This document shows, in pieces, positions 1 through 7,985 of a DNA stretch of 64,000 nt. Source of the DNA: an uncultured Saprospiraceae bacterium. GTDB lineage: Bacteria; Bacteroidota; Bacteroidia; Chitinophagales; Saprospiraceae. The stretch is from positions 22,156-86,155 of the forward strand of contig CALFWW010000101.1 in the NCBI GenBank assembly GCA_937928575.1, written 5' to 3'. The notes under the pieces were generated by a model. The model had not been told where the DNA came from, searched no databases, and saw nothing but the letters and a program-made list of their open reading frames with translations. The first letter of the stretch is position 1. The number at the start of each line of letters is the position of its first letter. The position numbers were made by a program, and so were the translations under genes.

Positions 1-902
1 TTAATGGATTGGAAGAAGTGGTAAAAGTAATCATAGATAATCCAAATTTGGAATTGGTTTCAGGGTTTAAGAGTGTAAGGACGATTGGGGAGCAATTTGC
101 AAATGGAGGGCTAATCATTTCAGGAAATTTAATCGAATTGAATGCTTTTGATAATTTGGTAGAAGTGATTGAGGATGATTTGAGTATTGGAGCTTTAGGA
201 CTTGAGCATGTACCACCCTTTGATAGTTTACAAAGAGTAGGCGGACGCGTAGGAATTGGAGGCAGCAACTTAATAGAATATAATGGCTTTCATAATTTGC
301 AGTTTGCAGGAATCATGTCTTTTGGAAATAATCCATATTTAGAATCTCTCAACATTGCAAATAATTTGGATAGTTTGTATTGGGGTTTTACATGTGCAAG
401 AAACCCAATCTTGGCAGAAATAAGCGGTTTCAATAACTTTAATTATTGGCACGATGATGATGAACCAGTTTTTAAACTATTTGAAAATCCATCGCTTGAA
501 TCTATACCTGGACTATGTAATGTCATCAATGTAATGGAAGAATGGCCTACCACCTCTTGGGGTTTAGATATCTATGATAACGCAGAAGGCTTCAACTCTA
601 CTGAAGAAATAGAAAACTATTGTGAAGAACTAACCCCAATAGAAGATCCCACCAGCTTCTTAGATTTGAAGGTATTCCCTAATCCGACTTTAGGGCTGGT
701 CACAATAGACCATATTGATGCCAACAAAATTTATTCAATTGCGTTGTATGACGCACTTGGCCGAGAAGTATTGAATCTAATACCAACTTCAGAACAGCAT
801 GTACTCGATTTGTCTTTATATAGTGATGGGCTTTATTGGATTGCTTTGTTGGACAAAAAAGGAACTGTTGTAGGTCGGTCTTCTATTGTGAAGTTGGAAT
901 AA
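1..902 (+). CDS. T9SS-exported L-domain/LRR-like repeat protein, 5'-truncated by window edge
   Basis: The reading frame is open from the first base (codons start at position 3) to the TAA at 900-902, so this is the C-terminal ~300 residues of a longer gene; the TTG at 9 is an internal Leu codon (NGLEEVV), not a start. Irregular 20-25 residue repeats of the form NNPxLExLxGF..L..V.G.L.I resemble the receptor-L-domain/leucine-rich solenoid class. The last ~75 residues form a T9SS type A sorting domain, with VFPNPTLG followed by beta strands (LYDALGREV, YSDGLYWIALLDKKG) and ending in KLE. The protein is therefore predicted to be secreted across the outer membrane and cell-surface attached or released. 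It is closely similar to the next gene (same repeat order, near-identical tail), so the two are tandem paralogs. The ligand or role is unknown. Confidence 0.85.
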   Translation, partial: NGLEEVVKVIIDNPNLELVSGFKSVRTIGEQFANGGLIISGNLIELNAFDNLVEVIEDDLSIGALGLEHVPPFDSLQRVGGRVGIGGSNLIEYNGFHNLQFAGIMSFGNNPYLESLNIANNLDSLYWGFTCARNPILAEISGFNNFNYWHDDDEPVFKLFENPSLESIPGLCNVINVMEEWPTTSWGLDIYDNAEGFNSTEEIENYCEELTPIEDPTSFLDLKVFPNPTLGLVTIDHIDANKIYSIALYDALGREVLNLIPTSEQHVLDLSLYSDGLYWIALLDKKGTVVGRSSIVKLE

Positions 903-939
903 CTTTGCAATTAAAATCACAACAATAATCATACATTTT
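798..939 (+). repeat. 142-bp direct repeat, copy 1 (3' coding end plus next-gene leader)
   Basis: Positions 798-939 recur at 2906-3047 with about three mismatches. The unit covers the last ~34 codons of the T9SS sorting domain, the stop codon and the following ~37 bases up to the start codon of the next gene. The non-coding part is fully conserved and contains TAACTTTG (900-907), which fits the Bacteroidota -7 box TAnnTTTG, so it may be the promoter and leader of the next paralog. Confidence 0.9.
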
Positions 940-3010
940 GAAAAAAAACATACTATTCACGTTACTATTCCTAACAATTTCCCTCCAATCAGACGTTAGT
1001 GCTCAGGTCTATGAAGGTGGTTTTTTGTGCACTTCACAATCAGAAGTAAATGAAGCAGTACAAATATTGTTAGATGGTGGCTATACGGAGATGACTGGAG
1101 GATTATTTTTTGCTTCAACAGAAGTGGATAATCCTGCAGTGATACATGATATATCCGGCTTTTCTATGTTAGAAAGAGTGGGTGGGTTAATGATTCGAAA
1201 TACAGATAGTCTTACCTCTTTATATGGATTGCATAATATAGATTCTGTAGCGATGTCTTTAATATGGATTACAGATAATCGGGAATTATTGAGTACTTCA
1301 GGTCTTAATGGGATGGTATTTCATAATTTAGAGCATGGTGATTCAGAATTCAGAATTGAGAATAATCCGAAGCTGGAAAATTTGGATGGATTAGAAGGGA
1401 TAACTAATGTGAGAGGTCAGCTTAGGATTTATAACAATCCAATGCTTAGTGATCTTACAGGTTTGTCCAATCTACATACCGTAGGTCATCTTGATAATTC
1501 AGGAGGATTGTTTCAGCTATCTCATTTTGCTGGTAGTAGTCTCGCTGGATTAGAGCAATTGAGGATATCACAAGATCTGTCAATAAGTTTAAGTCCCTTC
1601 TTAAATGATATAGAGGCACTTTCAAGCTTGGATACTGTTGGTTGCTTGGTACTATTGCAGTGTGATGAATTGATGAACATCGATCCATTGAATTCATTGA
1701 CATTCACAAGTTTAAACGGTAACCTATCTTTAGTTGATTGTCCAAAGATTCAATCGCTGCCGGAATTGAATCCTATAAACAACAGGTTGAGTCAGGTACG
1801 CTTAAGAGGTATGGATAATTTGACTGAAATTACATCAATTGAAAATTTAAGTTTGATTAGTACGCTACAGATAGTCAATTGCCCAGCTTTGACAGCTCTA
1901 AATACATCGAATTGGAAAGGAGGTCATTTAGAGTTGATCGGCAATGACTTGTTGACTTCAATAGATATTTCTAATTTTGAGAACTCAGGTGGTGATATTA
2001 GTATGGAGATATTAGATAATCCATTGTTAGAAGAAGTAGTAGGTAGCGATAGTTTCACGTATTCTTCGTGGATACAGATTGAAGATAATGAATCGCTTCA
2101 TCAGCTTCTCGGTTTCAATGGCTTAGACTCTGTTGAAAGTGTTATAATTAATAATCCAAATCTTGAATTGATATCAGGATTTAAAAACGTCAAAACAATT
2201 GGAGGACAATATGGAGGAGGAATAACTATAACTGGTAGTCTGATAGAGCTAGATGCATTTGATAATTTGGTTGAGGTGATTAAAGATGATTTGTGGATTG
2301 GAGCGAGTGGACTTGAGTATATGCCTACTTTTGATAGCTTAAGAAGAGTGGAAGGGAGATTGACGATTAGCAATACTGACTTGGCTGAAATGGATATACT
2401 TCCTAATTTGAAAATGACTATTATTCTGTCGGTCGGGAATAACCCCAATTTAGAAACTTTGACATTAGCAAACAATCTTGATAGTCTAGGATGGGGGGTT
2501 GATTTTAGAGATCATCCGATGTTAACTGAAATAAATGGTTTCGACAAATTTCCAGACTCGCCAACGATAGGAGTTAAAGATTTTAGGCTAAAAAACAACA
2601 CAGTCTTAGAAACTACACCGGGATTATGTAATGTTTTGGCAGGAATGGAAGAATGGCCTGATCCCCTAAATAATTTAATCATAGAAGGCAATGCAGAAGG
2701 CTTCAATACCACGGAAGAATTGGAAGCATATTGTGAAGAACTGACCCCCATCTCAGAAACTTCTATATCTAACATCCATATCTTTCCTAATCCTACTTCT
2801 GACCAAATTGTCATCGATCATATCGACATCAATGAAGTCCACACCCTTGCCGTTTTCGATGGACTAGGTCGGGAAACATTGAGAATTTCCATTGTTAATC
2901 AACAACATGTACTCGATTTGTCTTTATATAGTGATGGGCTTTATTGGATTGCATTGTTGGACAAAAAAGGAATTGTTTTAGGTCGGTCTTCTATTGTGAA
3001 GTTGGAATAA
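938..3010 (+). CDS. T9SS-exported L-domain/LRR-like repeat protein (690 aa)
   Basis: Begins at a TTG codon (938) directly followed by a typical Sec signal peptide (MKKNILFTLLFLTISLQSDVSAQ region, residues 1-23); no better ATG exists upstream or nearby, so TTG is the likely start. Residues ~30-600 consist of degenerate solenoid repeats with recurring NNPxLE, GLxxLxxV and LxIxxN motifs, of the receptor-L-domain type. The C-terminus (~615-690) is a T9SS sorting domain (IFPNPTSDQ..., then DGLGRETL and DGLYWIALLDKKG). Residues ~395-690 align along their length with the truncated upstream gene, so this is a tandem duplication. Predicted to be surface exposed or secreted, with a binding or adhesion role inferred only from fold type. 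No catalytic motif is visible. Confidence 0.88.
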   Translation: MKKNILFTLLFLTISLQSDVSAQVYEGGFLCTSQSEVNEAVQILLDGGYTEMTGGLFFASTEVDNPAVIHDISGFSMLERVGGLMIRNTDSLTSLYGLHNIDSVAMSLIWITDNRELLSTSGLNGMVFHNLEHGDSEFRIENNPKLENLDGLEGITNVRGQLRIYNNPMLSDLTGLSNLHTVGHLDNSGGLFQLSHFAGSSLAGLEQLRISQDLSISLSPFLNDIEALSSLDTVGCLVLLQCDELMNIDPLNSLTFTSLNGNLSLVDCPKIQSLPELNPINNRLSQVRLRGMDNLTEITSIENLSLISTLQIVNCPALTALNTSNWKGGHLELIGNDLLTSIDISNFENSGGDISMEILDNPLLEEVVGSDSFTYSSWIQIEDNESLHQLLGFNGLDSVESVIINNPNLELISGFKNVKTIGGQYGGGITITGSLIELDAFDNLVEVIKDDLWIGASGLEYMPTFDSLRRVEGRLTISNTDLAEMDILPNLKMTIILSVGNNPNLETLTLANNLDSLGWGVDFRDHPMLTEINGFDKFPDSPTIGVKDFRLKNNTVLETTPGLCNVLAGMEEWPDPLNNLIIEGNAEGFNTTEELEAYCEELTPISETSISNIHIFPNPTSDQIVIDHIDINEVHTLAVFDGLGRETLRISIVNQQHVLDLSLYSDGLYWIALLDKKGIVLGRSSIVKLE

Positions 3011-3047
3011 CTTTGCAATTAAAATCACAACAATAATCATACATTTT
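2906..3047 (+). repeat. 142-bp direct repeat, copy 2
   Basis: Second copy of the 798-939 unit. Similarity stops at ATTTT just where copy 1 continues into the TTG start codon of the next gene (ATTTTG versus ATTTTT). Here no third paralog follows, so the array appears to have been cut or to have ended at this junction. Confidence 0.88.
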
Positions 3048-3455
3048 TACCAGCGACGGATGCGGTTTTTACGCGTATCAATTCTTCAGCCTACATCAAA
3101 TGCCGGAATTTGCTTTCATTCCTTGTCATTTTGAGCTTTTGCTATGGCGAAGATGTCGAAAAATCAAGGAATGTTGAAGCAGAGCTATTTCGACCTTGTG
3201 GAGAAATCTAGCTCCATTAAAAAACTATGTTCAAATTAAAATTGTAGATATTTTCACTACGGTCGAAATTGGAATAGGGCTTTTACGTATTTCAATGCTA
3301 CAGCCTATCTCGAACATAGGCGGATCAATTAATTTTTTCGAAAAAAATTGAATGAACATTAATCCACCAACAAAAAGACGATTAAAAAACGATCACTAAT
3401 CCTTTACAAAAATATCCCCAGTTCTTAAAAACCTTAACATTTACCCCCTTCACAT
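3048..3455. repeat. gene-free stretch with fragment of a dispersed foldback repeat
   Basis: No credible gene. Positions ~3122-3272 carry the words CTTGTCATTTTGAG, GTCGAAAAATCAAG, ATTTCGACC and GGAGAAATCT, in the same order as the left arm of the larger foldback at 9097-9404, so this is a degenerate member of that family. It is flanked by a loose direct repeat (around 3066-3096 and 3280-3311, sharing TTTTACG..T.TCAAT.CT.CAGCCTA). Confidence 0.6.
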
Positions 3456-3493
3456 AAAATACCCGATTCTAATTAATTAGAATCGGGTATTTT
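3456..3493. terminator. perfect 19-bp palindrome, bidirectional terminator
   Basis: AAAATACCCGATTCTAATT followed immediately by its exact reverse complement, then T-rich DNA. The A-rich left and T-rich right flanks allow termination in both directions. It lies after the T9SS gene array and 172 bp before rpoD, isolating the two units. Confidence 0.75.
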
Positions 3494-3665
3494 AATTTCT
3501 ACTGAAACTTTTTCCTTTTTATATATGTATTAAGTGTAGAGAACGAGTTTATAAGACATTTTTTTAATAAAGTCAAGTTTATTTCAAAAATAAAGCAACT
3601 TTCACGAACAATCAGCGTATTAATATAGACCATGAACTTATAACCTTTTTTAAAGCAATTGGATT

Positions 3666-4538
3666 ATGCGACAACTAAAGATTACGAACAAGATCACTAC
3701 ACGTGAAAGCTTGGCACTGGACAAATACCTAAATGATATAGGTAAGATCTCCATGCTGAACGCCGACGAAGAAGCCGAAATGGCAAGGCGAATTCGCGAG
3801 GGAGATCAGTGGGCGTTAGAAAGGCTAACCAAAGCCAACCTCCGATTCGTTGTTTCCGTAGCGAAACAATACCAAAACCAAGGTTTATCCTTAAGTGACC
3901 TTATCAATGAAGGGAATGTCGGCTTAATGAAAGCGGCAAAACGATTTGACGAAACCAAAGGATTCAAATTTATTTCTTATGCAGTTTGGTGGATACGCCA
4001 ATCTATTCTACAATCTATCGTAGAGTATTCTCGTATTGTAAGACTACCGCTTAACAAAGTCGGTTCTTACAATAAGGTGAACGAAGCATTTCTTTCTTTC
4101 GTACAAGAATTTGAAAGAGAACCGACCCATGAAGAATTAGCAGACCTGTTAGGAATGACTCCTAAAGAAATCAGAAACATGCTGAAAGGAAACGGTCGTC
4201 ATCTTTCTTTCGATGCACCAATGAGTGGTGAAGACGGTGACAGCACTATGTTAGATGTAATTTCATCTGGTGTAGATGGTGACAACAGTCCTGACCTTTC
4301 TTTGATGGAGCAATCTTTAAAAGAAGAAGTTGCTGAAGGCTTAGCCATTTTATCCCAACGTGAAGTTGAAATCTTATCTTCTTACTACGGTTTAAATCAA
4401 CACAAATCTTTGACACTCGAAGAGATCGGTGATTTGTACGGTTTGACTAGAGAAAGAGTAAGACAGATTAAAGAACGTGCGATCCGAAGACTGAGAAAAT
4501 CCTATAACAGAAATAATTTAAAATCTTATCTGGGATAA
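3666..4538 (+). CDS. rpoD: primary RNA polymerase sigma factor (RpoD/SigA)
   Basis: A 290-residue housekeeping sigma-70 of the short Bacteroidota type, which lacks region 1.1 and the large non-conserved insert. Region 1.2 is at residues ~15-45 (ALDKYLNDIGK). Region 2 is at ~50-125, with NLRFVVSVAKQYQNQG, the DLINEGNVGL core-binding helix and the FKFISYAVWWIRQSI element of regions 2.3-2.4. Region 3 follows (EEFEREPTHEELA-like) at ~150-200, and region 4 at ~225-280, with LSQREVEIL and the helix-turn-helix TLEEIGDLYGLTRERVRQIK. The protein directs core polymerase to the TTTG/TAnnTTTG promoters of this phylum. The gene is monocistronic, bounded by a palindromic terminator upstream and a hairpin with a T run downstream. 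Confidence 0.97.
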   Translation: MRQLKITNKITTRESLALDKYLNDIGKISMLNADEEAEMARRIREGDQWALERLTKANLRFVVSVAKQYQNQGLSLSDLINEGNVGLMKAAKRFDETKGFKFISYAVWWIRQSILQSIVEYSRIVRLPLNKVGSYNKVNEAFLSFVQEFEREPTHEELADLLGMTPKEIRNMLKGNGRHLSFDAPMSGEDGDSTMLDVISSGVDGDNSPDLSLMEQSLKEEVAEGLAILSQREVEILSSYYGLNQHKSLTLEEIGDLYGLTRERVRQIKERAIRRLRKSYNRNNLKSYLG

Positions 4539-4556
4539 GTATTTTACATTGAAGAT

Positions 4557-4600
4557 ATTTAAAAGTCCATTTTCCAATTCGGAATTTGGACTTTTTTTTT
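4557..4600 (+). terminator. rpoD intrinsic terminator
   Basis: AAAAGTCCA ... TGGACTTTTTTTTT with an inner TTCC/GGAA stem. It starts ~20 bp after the rpoD stop and ends in nine T residues. Confidence 0.85.
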
Positions 4601-4713
4601 ATTTTAGAATTGAATTTAAAAATATGGAGAATGGGTAGTTGAATTTGTGCTTTGTCCTTGCATTCATCAACTACGATCATCGCAGTATAAATATTCAAAT
4701 TAATAGATACGTC

Positions 4714-4904
4714 TAATACAAATTTTAGTCTAAAAGTGCGGAAATATTTGGAAGGAAAATTTTTCGAGATCAAGGCAGAAAACGTAGACATAGCCTTAGT
4801 TACGGCGAGCCTGCCTGACTGCGCCAAGCAGACAGGGCTTTTCAACGCAGATATCGATAAATTTTTCTCATAGATAACTGCCATTTTGGGGTTCAATCTG
4901 TATA
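4714..4904. mobile_element. MITE-like repeat, copy 1 (~191 bp, inverted-repeat ends)
   Basis: Starts TAATACAAATTTTAGTCT and ends ...CAATCTGTATAA. The first ~140 bp are almost identical to 24521-24660 (for example GTCTAAAAGTGCGGA and GAGCCTGCCTGACTGCGCCA). The ends are imperfect inverted repeats; the right arm of this copy is more diverged. The centre forms a hairpin, AGCCTGCCTG / CAGACAGGGCT. It encodes no transposase, and the open frames across it on both strands look spurious. It sits between rpoD and the next unit. Confidence 0.82.
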
Positions 4905-5028
4905 ACAATCCTCAAAGGCTTCTCAAATATGGTGGCTTACAAAGAGCTTTCGTAAATTTATTTAGTATTCGTCGAGCAATTCTGATGTTCAATAGAATAA
5001 TTGTGTGGACAACAAACTAAGTTTAGTT

Positions 5029-5036
5029 TAACTTTG
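5029..5036 (+). promoter_or_regulatory. candidate -7 promoter box TAACTTTG
   Basis: Perfect match to the Bacteroidota -7 consensus TAnnTTTG, 62 bp before the ATG at 5099. No convincing -33 TTTG at the usual spacing is visible (nearest TTG is ~25 bp upstream), so this is a weak call. Confidence 0.35.
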
Positions 5037-5098
5037 TTTTAATACCTAGTAACGTACCATTTTGCTTGAAAATGCGTCTTAAATAAGAATAATTAGAT

Positions 5099-5812
5099 AT
5101 GATTAAGATAATTTTTATGATGTTGGTAGCTTTATTGGCTGCTGTTGTGATTGCACCTTTTATCTTCTACTTCGTCGTCAAAAATTGGCAACCAAGTAGC
5201 AGTAAGATCAATAAAGATGTGAATGAATTGAGTTTGGCGGTGCAGGATGATATTGATGCGTTGTTGCCGTGGGATGAGGATGAATTAGAATTGTTGTCTT
5301 ATGATGTGGTGAAGCAGTCATCAAAAAGAGGATTGGGTACTACTTATAGTGGAACGATTACTTCGATTTATCAAGAACCTATGGTGGTTTATGTCGGAAA
5401 AAAATACATGAACCTATCCAAAAAAGCCAATGGATTTATTTATGCAGTGACGGCACATCACGATTTTTTCTATAGACTACGTAACAATGGAGTTACATTA
5501 TACATAGACGAAAAAGAAGTCGGTTACCTAAAAGGAAATGGAGACCTAGTGAGTATGGATCGTAAAAAGTTGTTGGCATCCATTAATTCCAAAAGCAATG
5601 AGTTGTTTGCTCCGGTGACGATTGGGAAAAGAGAAATTGCCAATATCAAAAAATTGAAAACTTCCGTTAAGATCAATGAAAGGGCTTTCAATCATGTGAA
5701 AAAAGATATTTCAAAAGACGAAGAACGATTGTTATTGAGTCTTTCTATTTATGAAATTTTAAAACAAGATATTTTACCTGCAGTTATTGAGAAAACTGCA
5801 CAAACTGTTTAA
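5099..5812 (+). CDS. membrane-anchored hypothetical protein (237 aa)
   Basis: Not a family I recognise. Residues ~4-27 are a strong transmembrane or uncleaved signal-anchor segment (IIFMMLVALLAAVVIAPFIF). The remaining ~205 residues are a mixed alpha/beta domain rich in Lys, Asp and Glu without Cys clusters or nucleotide-binding motifs (GTTYSGTITSIYQ, VGYLKGNGDLV). Topology would place this domain either in the periplasm or, with N-out insertion, in the cytoplasm. The gene is 12 bp upstream of a small secreted protein gene and probably forms a two-gene unit with it. A function cannot be assigned from sequence alone. Confidence 0.75.
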   Translation: MIKIIFMMLVALLAAVVIAPFIFYFVVKNWQPSSSKINKDVNELSLAVQDDIDALLPWDEDELELLSYDVVKQSSKRGLGTTYSGTITSIYQEPMVVYVGKKYMNLSKKANGFIYAVTAHHDFFYRLRNNGVTLYIDEKEVGYLKGNGDLVSMDRKKLLASINSKSNELFAPVTIGKREIANIKKLKTSVKINERAFNHVKKDISKDEERLLLSLSIYEILKQDILPAVIEKTAQTV

Positions 5813-5824
5813 CAATATATAGTC

Positions 5825-6274
5825 ATGAAGCAATTACTGATTTGTTTATCCTTTATCTGTTTTTTTGCGAGTACCTCTTTTGCTCAAAGCAGCAATCCTG
5901 ATATCCAACAAGAACTTGAAAATTTACAAGATGAAATGAAACGTGCGATGTCTGACATGGAAATCTTCTTTGGAACGATTCCAAATTCTTTAGATAGCAT
6001 GGACTTGCAGCAATTTGGTTTGGGAGATATCAATAAAGCAGATATTCAAGAATTGATGGATAATTTAATGCCCAAAGGGGCTAATATCGACATTGATCAG
6101 ATGATTCAACAATTTGAAAAAGAGTTGCAAAGTATTGATATGCAGCAATTTGAGGAGTTGTTTCAACAATTTGGTTTAGATCAACCTGCCATTCCTGCTC
6201 CAGATCGATTGAATGATGGGAGCTCCACAAAGCCAACTGAAAAAAAGAAGCAAAGGAAAAAATATTCCATGTAG
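5825..6274 (+). CDS. small secreted Gln/Met-rich protein (149 aa)
   Basis: Starts with a clear Sec signal peptide (residues 1-20, ending STSFAQ). The mature part is acidic, helical and rich in Gln, Met and Phe, with near-repeats (MDLQQFGLGD, DMQQFEELFQQFGL) and a very basic C-terminal tail (KKKQRKK). The helical heptad character suggests self-association or binding to a partner in the periplasm. It is the second gene of a probable operon with the membrane-anchored protein 12 bp upstream. No known domain is recognised. Confidence 0.72.
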   Translation: MKQLLICLSFICFFASTSFAQSSNPDIQQELENLQDEMKRAMSDMEIFFGTIPNSLDSMDLQQFGLGDINKADIQELMDNLMPKGANIDIDQMIQQFEKELQSIDMQQFEELFQQFGLDQPAIPAPDRLNDGSSTKPTEKKKQRKKYSM

Positions 6275-6370
6275 ATTCAGAAAAACACGCATTTTCGAAT
6301 AAAAAACTGCAACTAATTAGTTTTTATGTTGTTCAATAATTATAATTGTAGCAACAAAAAACCAACGATT

Positions 6371-6790
6371 ATGAGTGTTTTCGATCATGCGCGAATTATA
6401 ATCTACCGTATCAACAAAAAGGGACTTGAAATTTTCTTAGTAGAGTCTGACAATGAAAGTCAATTGGAAATTCCTAATGGACTGAACCTGGAAGAGCTTT
6501 CAAGTGACGACCGATGTATCGAATTAGAAGGCGCCGGAAATGCAAATAAAGTCTATGCCCTTGAAGGTGACTGGCATGACATCCCCTCCATTCGCCGGAT
6601 GATTAAAGATGATGTGAAAATTGTCAAGAAAGAAATCAAGAAGGAATTGAAAAAACGAGTACCGATCTTAGAGAAAGGGAGATATGTCGCGGTCAAAGAG
6701 ACGATCAAAAAAGTTATGCCAGAAGAGTATAAAATGATTAAAGAGTTGAAAGATATTGTAGTCGAGCAAAACTTGGTACGTAATATTTGA
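6371..6790 (+). CDS. NUDIX-like domain remnant / hypothetical cytoplasmic protein (~139 aa)
   Basis: The frame is open from 6326, but the ATG at 6371 (MSVFDHARIIIYRI) is preferred because the N-terminal strand pattern HARxIIYRxxxKGLEIFLV is like the first strands of NUDIX hydrolases. The catalytic NUDIX box (GX5EX7REUXEEXGU) is absent. After residue ~75 the sequence becomes highly charged and helical (KIVKKEIKKELKKR), which is unlike a full NUDIX fold. It could be a non-catalytic NUDIX relative or a small regulatory protein. A strong terminator hairpin follows 31 bp downstream. Confidence 0.55.
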   Translation: MSVFDHARIIIYRINKKGLEIFLVESDNESQLEIPNGLNLEELSSDDRCIELEGAGNANKVYALEGDWHDIPSIRRMIKDDVKIVKKEIKKELKKRVPILEKGRYVAVKETIKKVMPEEYKMIKELKDIVVEQNLVRNI

Positions 6791-6821
6791 TTTAGTAAAA
6801 AGTACGAAAAAAATAATAAGT

Positions 6822-6862
6822 ATGACCTTGCTTCGTTCGTATGCGGAGCGAGGTCATTTTTG
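6822..6862 (+). terminator. intrinsic terminator
   Basis: ATGACCTTGCTTCG - loop - CGGAGCGAGGTCAT followed by TTTTGTTTT. It lies 31 bp after the stop of the preceding gene. Confidence 0.8.
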
Positions 6863-6895
6863 TTTTATCACATATAGTATTAGAATTTGTGAAAA

Positions 6896-7130
6896 GCTCC
6901 AACGGAGCGGAATCACTAAAAATGGGCATCGCCCATTTACTAAACACCTATTATTGTTCAGCTCCAAAGGAGCATCAGCTTTTAAAATCGTGTTACAATT
7001 CGATTGGTTCCATTAAATATAAAAAATATTAAATCAGTTCTAAAACTGCTTACGCTCCGTTGGAGCTTCTAATTTTTCCTTACAATTAAATGGGCGATGC
7101 CCATTTTTATTTCTTATGCTCCTTTGGAGC
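6896..7130. repeat. palindrome array in order A-B-C-A'-B'-C'
   Basis: Six short palindromes. A = GCTCCaacGGAGC (6896-6908), B = AAATGGGCatcGCCCATTT (6920-6938), C = GCTCCaaaGGAGC (6961-6973), A' = GCTCCgttGGAGC (7054-7066), B' = AAATGGGCgatGCCCATTT (7088-7106), C' = GCTCCtttGGAGC (7118-7130). Each primed unit is the exact reverse complement of its partner, including the 3-base loop, while the order stays direct. The rest of the 6791-7164 interval is AT-rich without genes. Confidence 0.9.
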
Positions 7131-7164
7131 TTTCCGGAAACTTAACCACATGAGAAGATATTAT

Positions 7165-7899
7165 TTAAAGTGAATCTCGGAAAACCACAGCCGATTTCTT
7201 CTCTCCATATTCAAATTTCAAGCTATTGCAAAAAGCGACATAATCTTTAATTGCAATCAGACTGTTATCTCTATTTACCAAGAATAACGAATCGCTCCAA
7301 CTTTCTAAACTTTTGCATCCTTCATGGGCTTCTAAAGAGTCCATCACTTCATTTTTCAAAAAATCGAACCCTAGACTATTTTTCTCAATGGCGAGTAACG
7401 TTTTCTTGATGGAAGGAGTTTTCAAATTGGATTTTGCAATTTCATAATACTCATGAACTTTCGATAAGTCTTCATCAATAGATTTAATTCTAGAACAGAT
7501 ATTTCTTTTTGGAAAGACTAGTTTTTGTTTCAAAATACCACCAACATTGTAAAAAGCGGGATTCCACAAATAAGCGGAATCACTTAAATGGGCAGTACAC
7601 TTTGCGATATCACTTTTTAGAAAGTCATAATCTTTTTGATAATCTTCACTCAGATTTTTACGAGTTATATCTTTTAATGAATTTTCGCTTTTCATGAAAT
7701 ACCTGATTGCTTTTTCAAATCTTTCCTTGTTAGGCAGAGCAAGCGATGGTGGATATTCACCAAGTGGAATTTCAGGCAATAATTCTTCTCTGTTAAGCAA
7801 GTAATCAGTTTGGAAATCATCAAATCTACTTTCCATTGTGGCGGTGCGGCAACTACTCAATAGTAAAATAAATAGGATTATTGGGACAATTAGTTTCAT
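7165..7899 (-). CDS. putative lipoprotein of unknown function (~244 aa)
   Basis: The open frame begins at 7926, but the ATG at 7899 (MKLIVPIILFILLLSSC) gives a normal lipoprotein signal with lipobox LLSSC, so it is preferred. The mature protein is mostly helical and polar, with no recognised domain. It contains Cys residues (KCTAH, NICSR, EGCKS) that could form disulfides in the periplasm. It is divergent from purC, from which its ATG lies only ~87 bp away, so their promoters overlap. The function is unknown. Confidence 0.7.
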   Translation of the reverse strand: MKLIVPIILFILLLSSCRTATMESRFDDFQTDYLLNREELLPEIPLGEYPPSLALPNKERFEKAIRYFMKSENSLKDITRKNLSEDYQKDYDFLKSDIAKCTAHLSDSAYLWNPAFYNVGGILKQKLVFPKRNICSRIKSIDEDLSKVHEYYEIAKSNLKTPSIKKTLLAIEKNSLGFDFLKNEVMDSLEAHEGCKSLESWSDSLFLVNRDNSLIAIKDYVAFCNSLKFEYGEKKSAVVFRDSL

Positions 7900-7985
7900 A
7901 AGATTGTTTGAAATAAAGAGGGTCATTGATTACATTTATGGACGCTTCAAAAATCACTTTTGAAGCTGCTAAATTAACACATATT

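Noticed and set aside
4468..4908. 146-codon - strand ORF over rpoD 3' end and MITE copy 1
   Set aside because: Crosses the rpoD terminator, overlaps rpoD antisense and consists mostly of repeat DNA.
6326..6790. Full-length NUDIX hydrolase starting at 6326
   Set aside because: The NUDIX box is absent and the residues before the ATG at 6371 do not match a family start.
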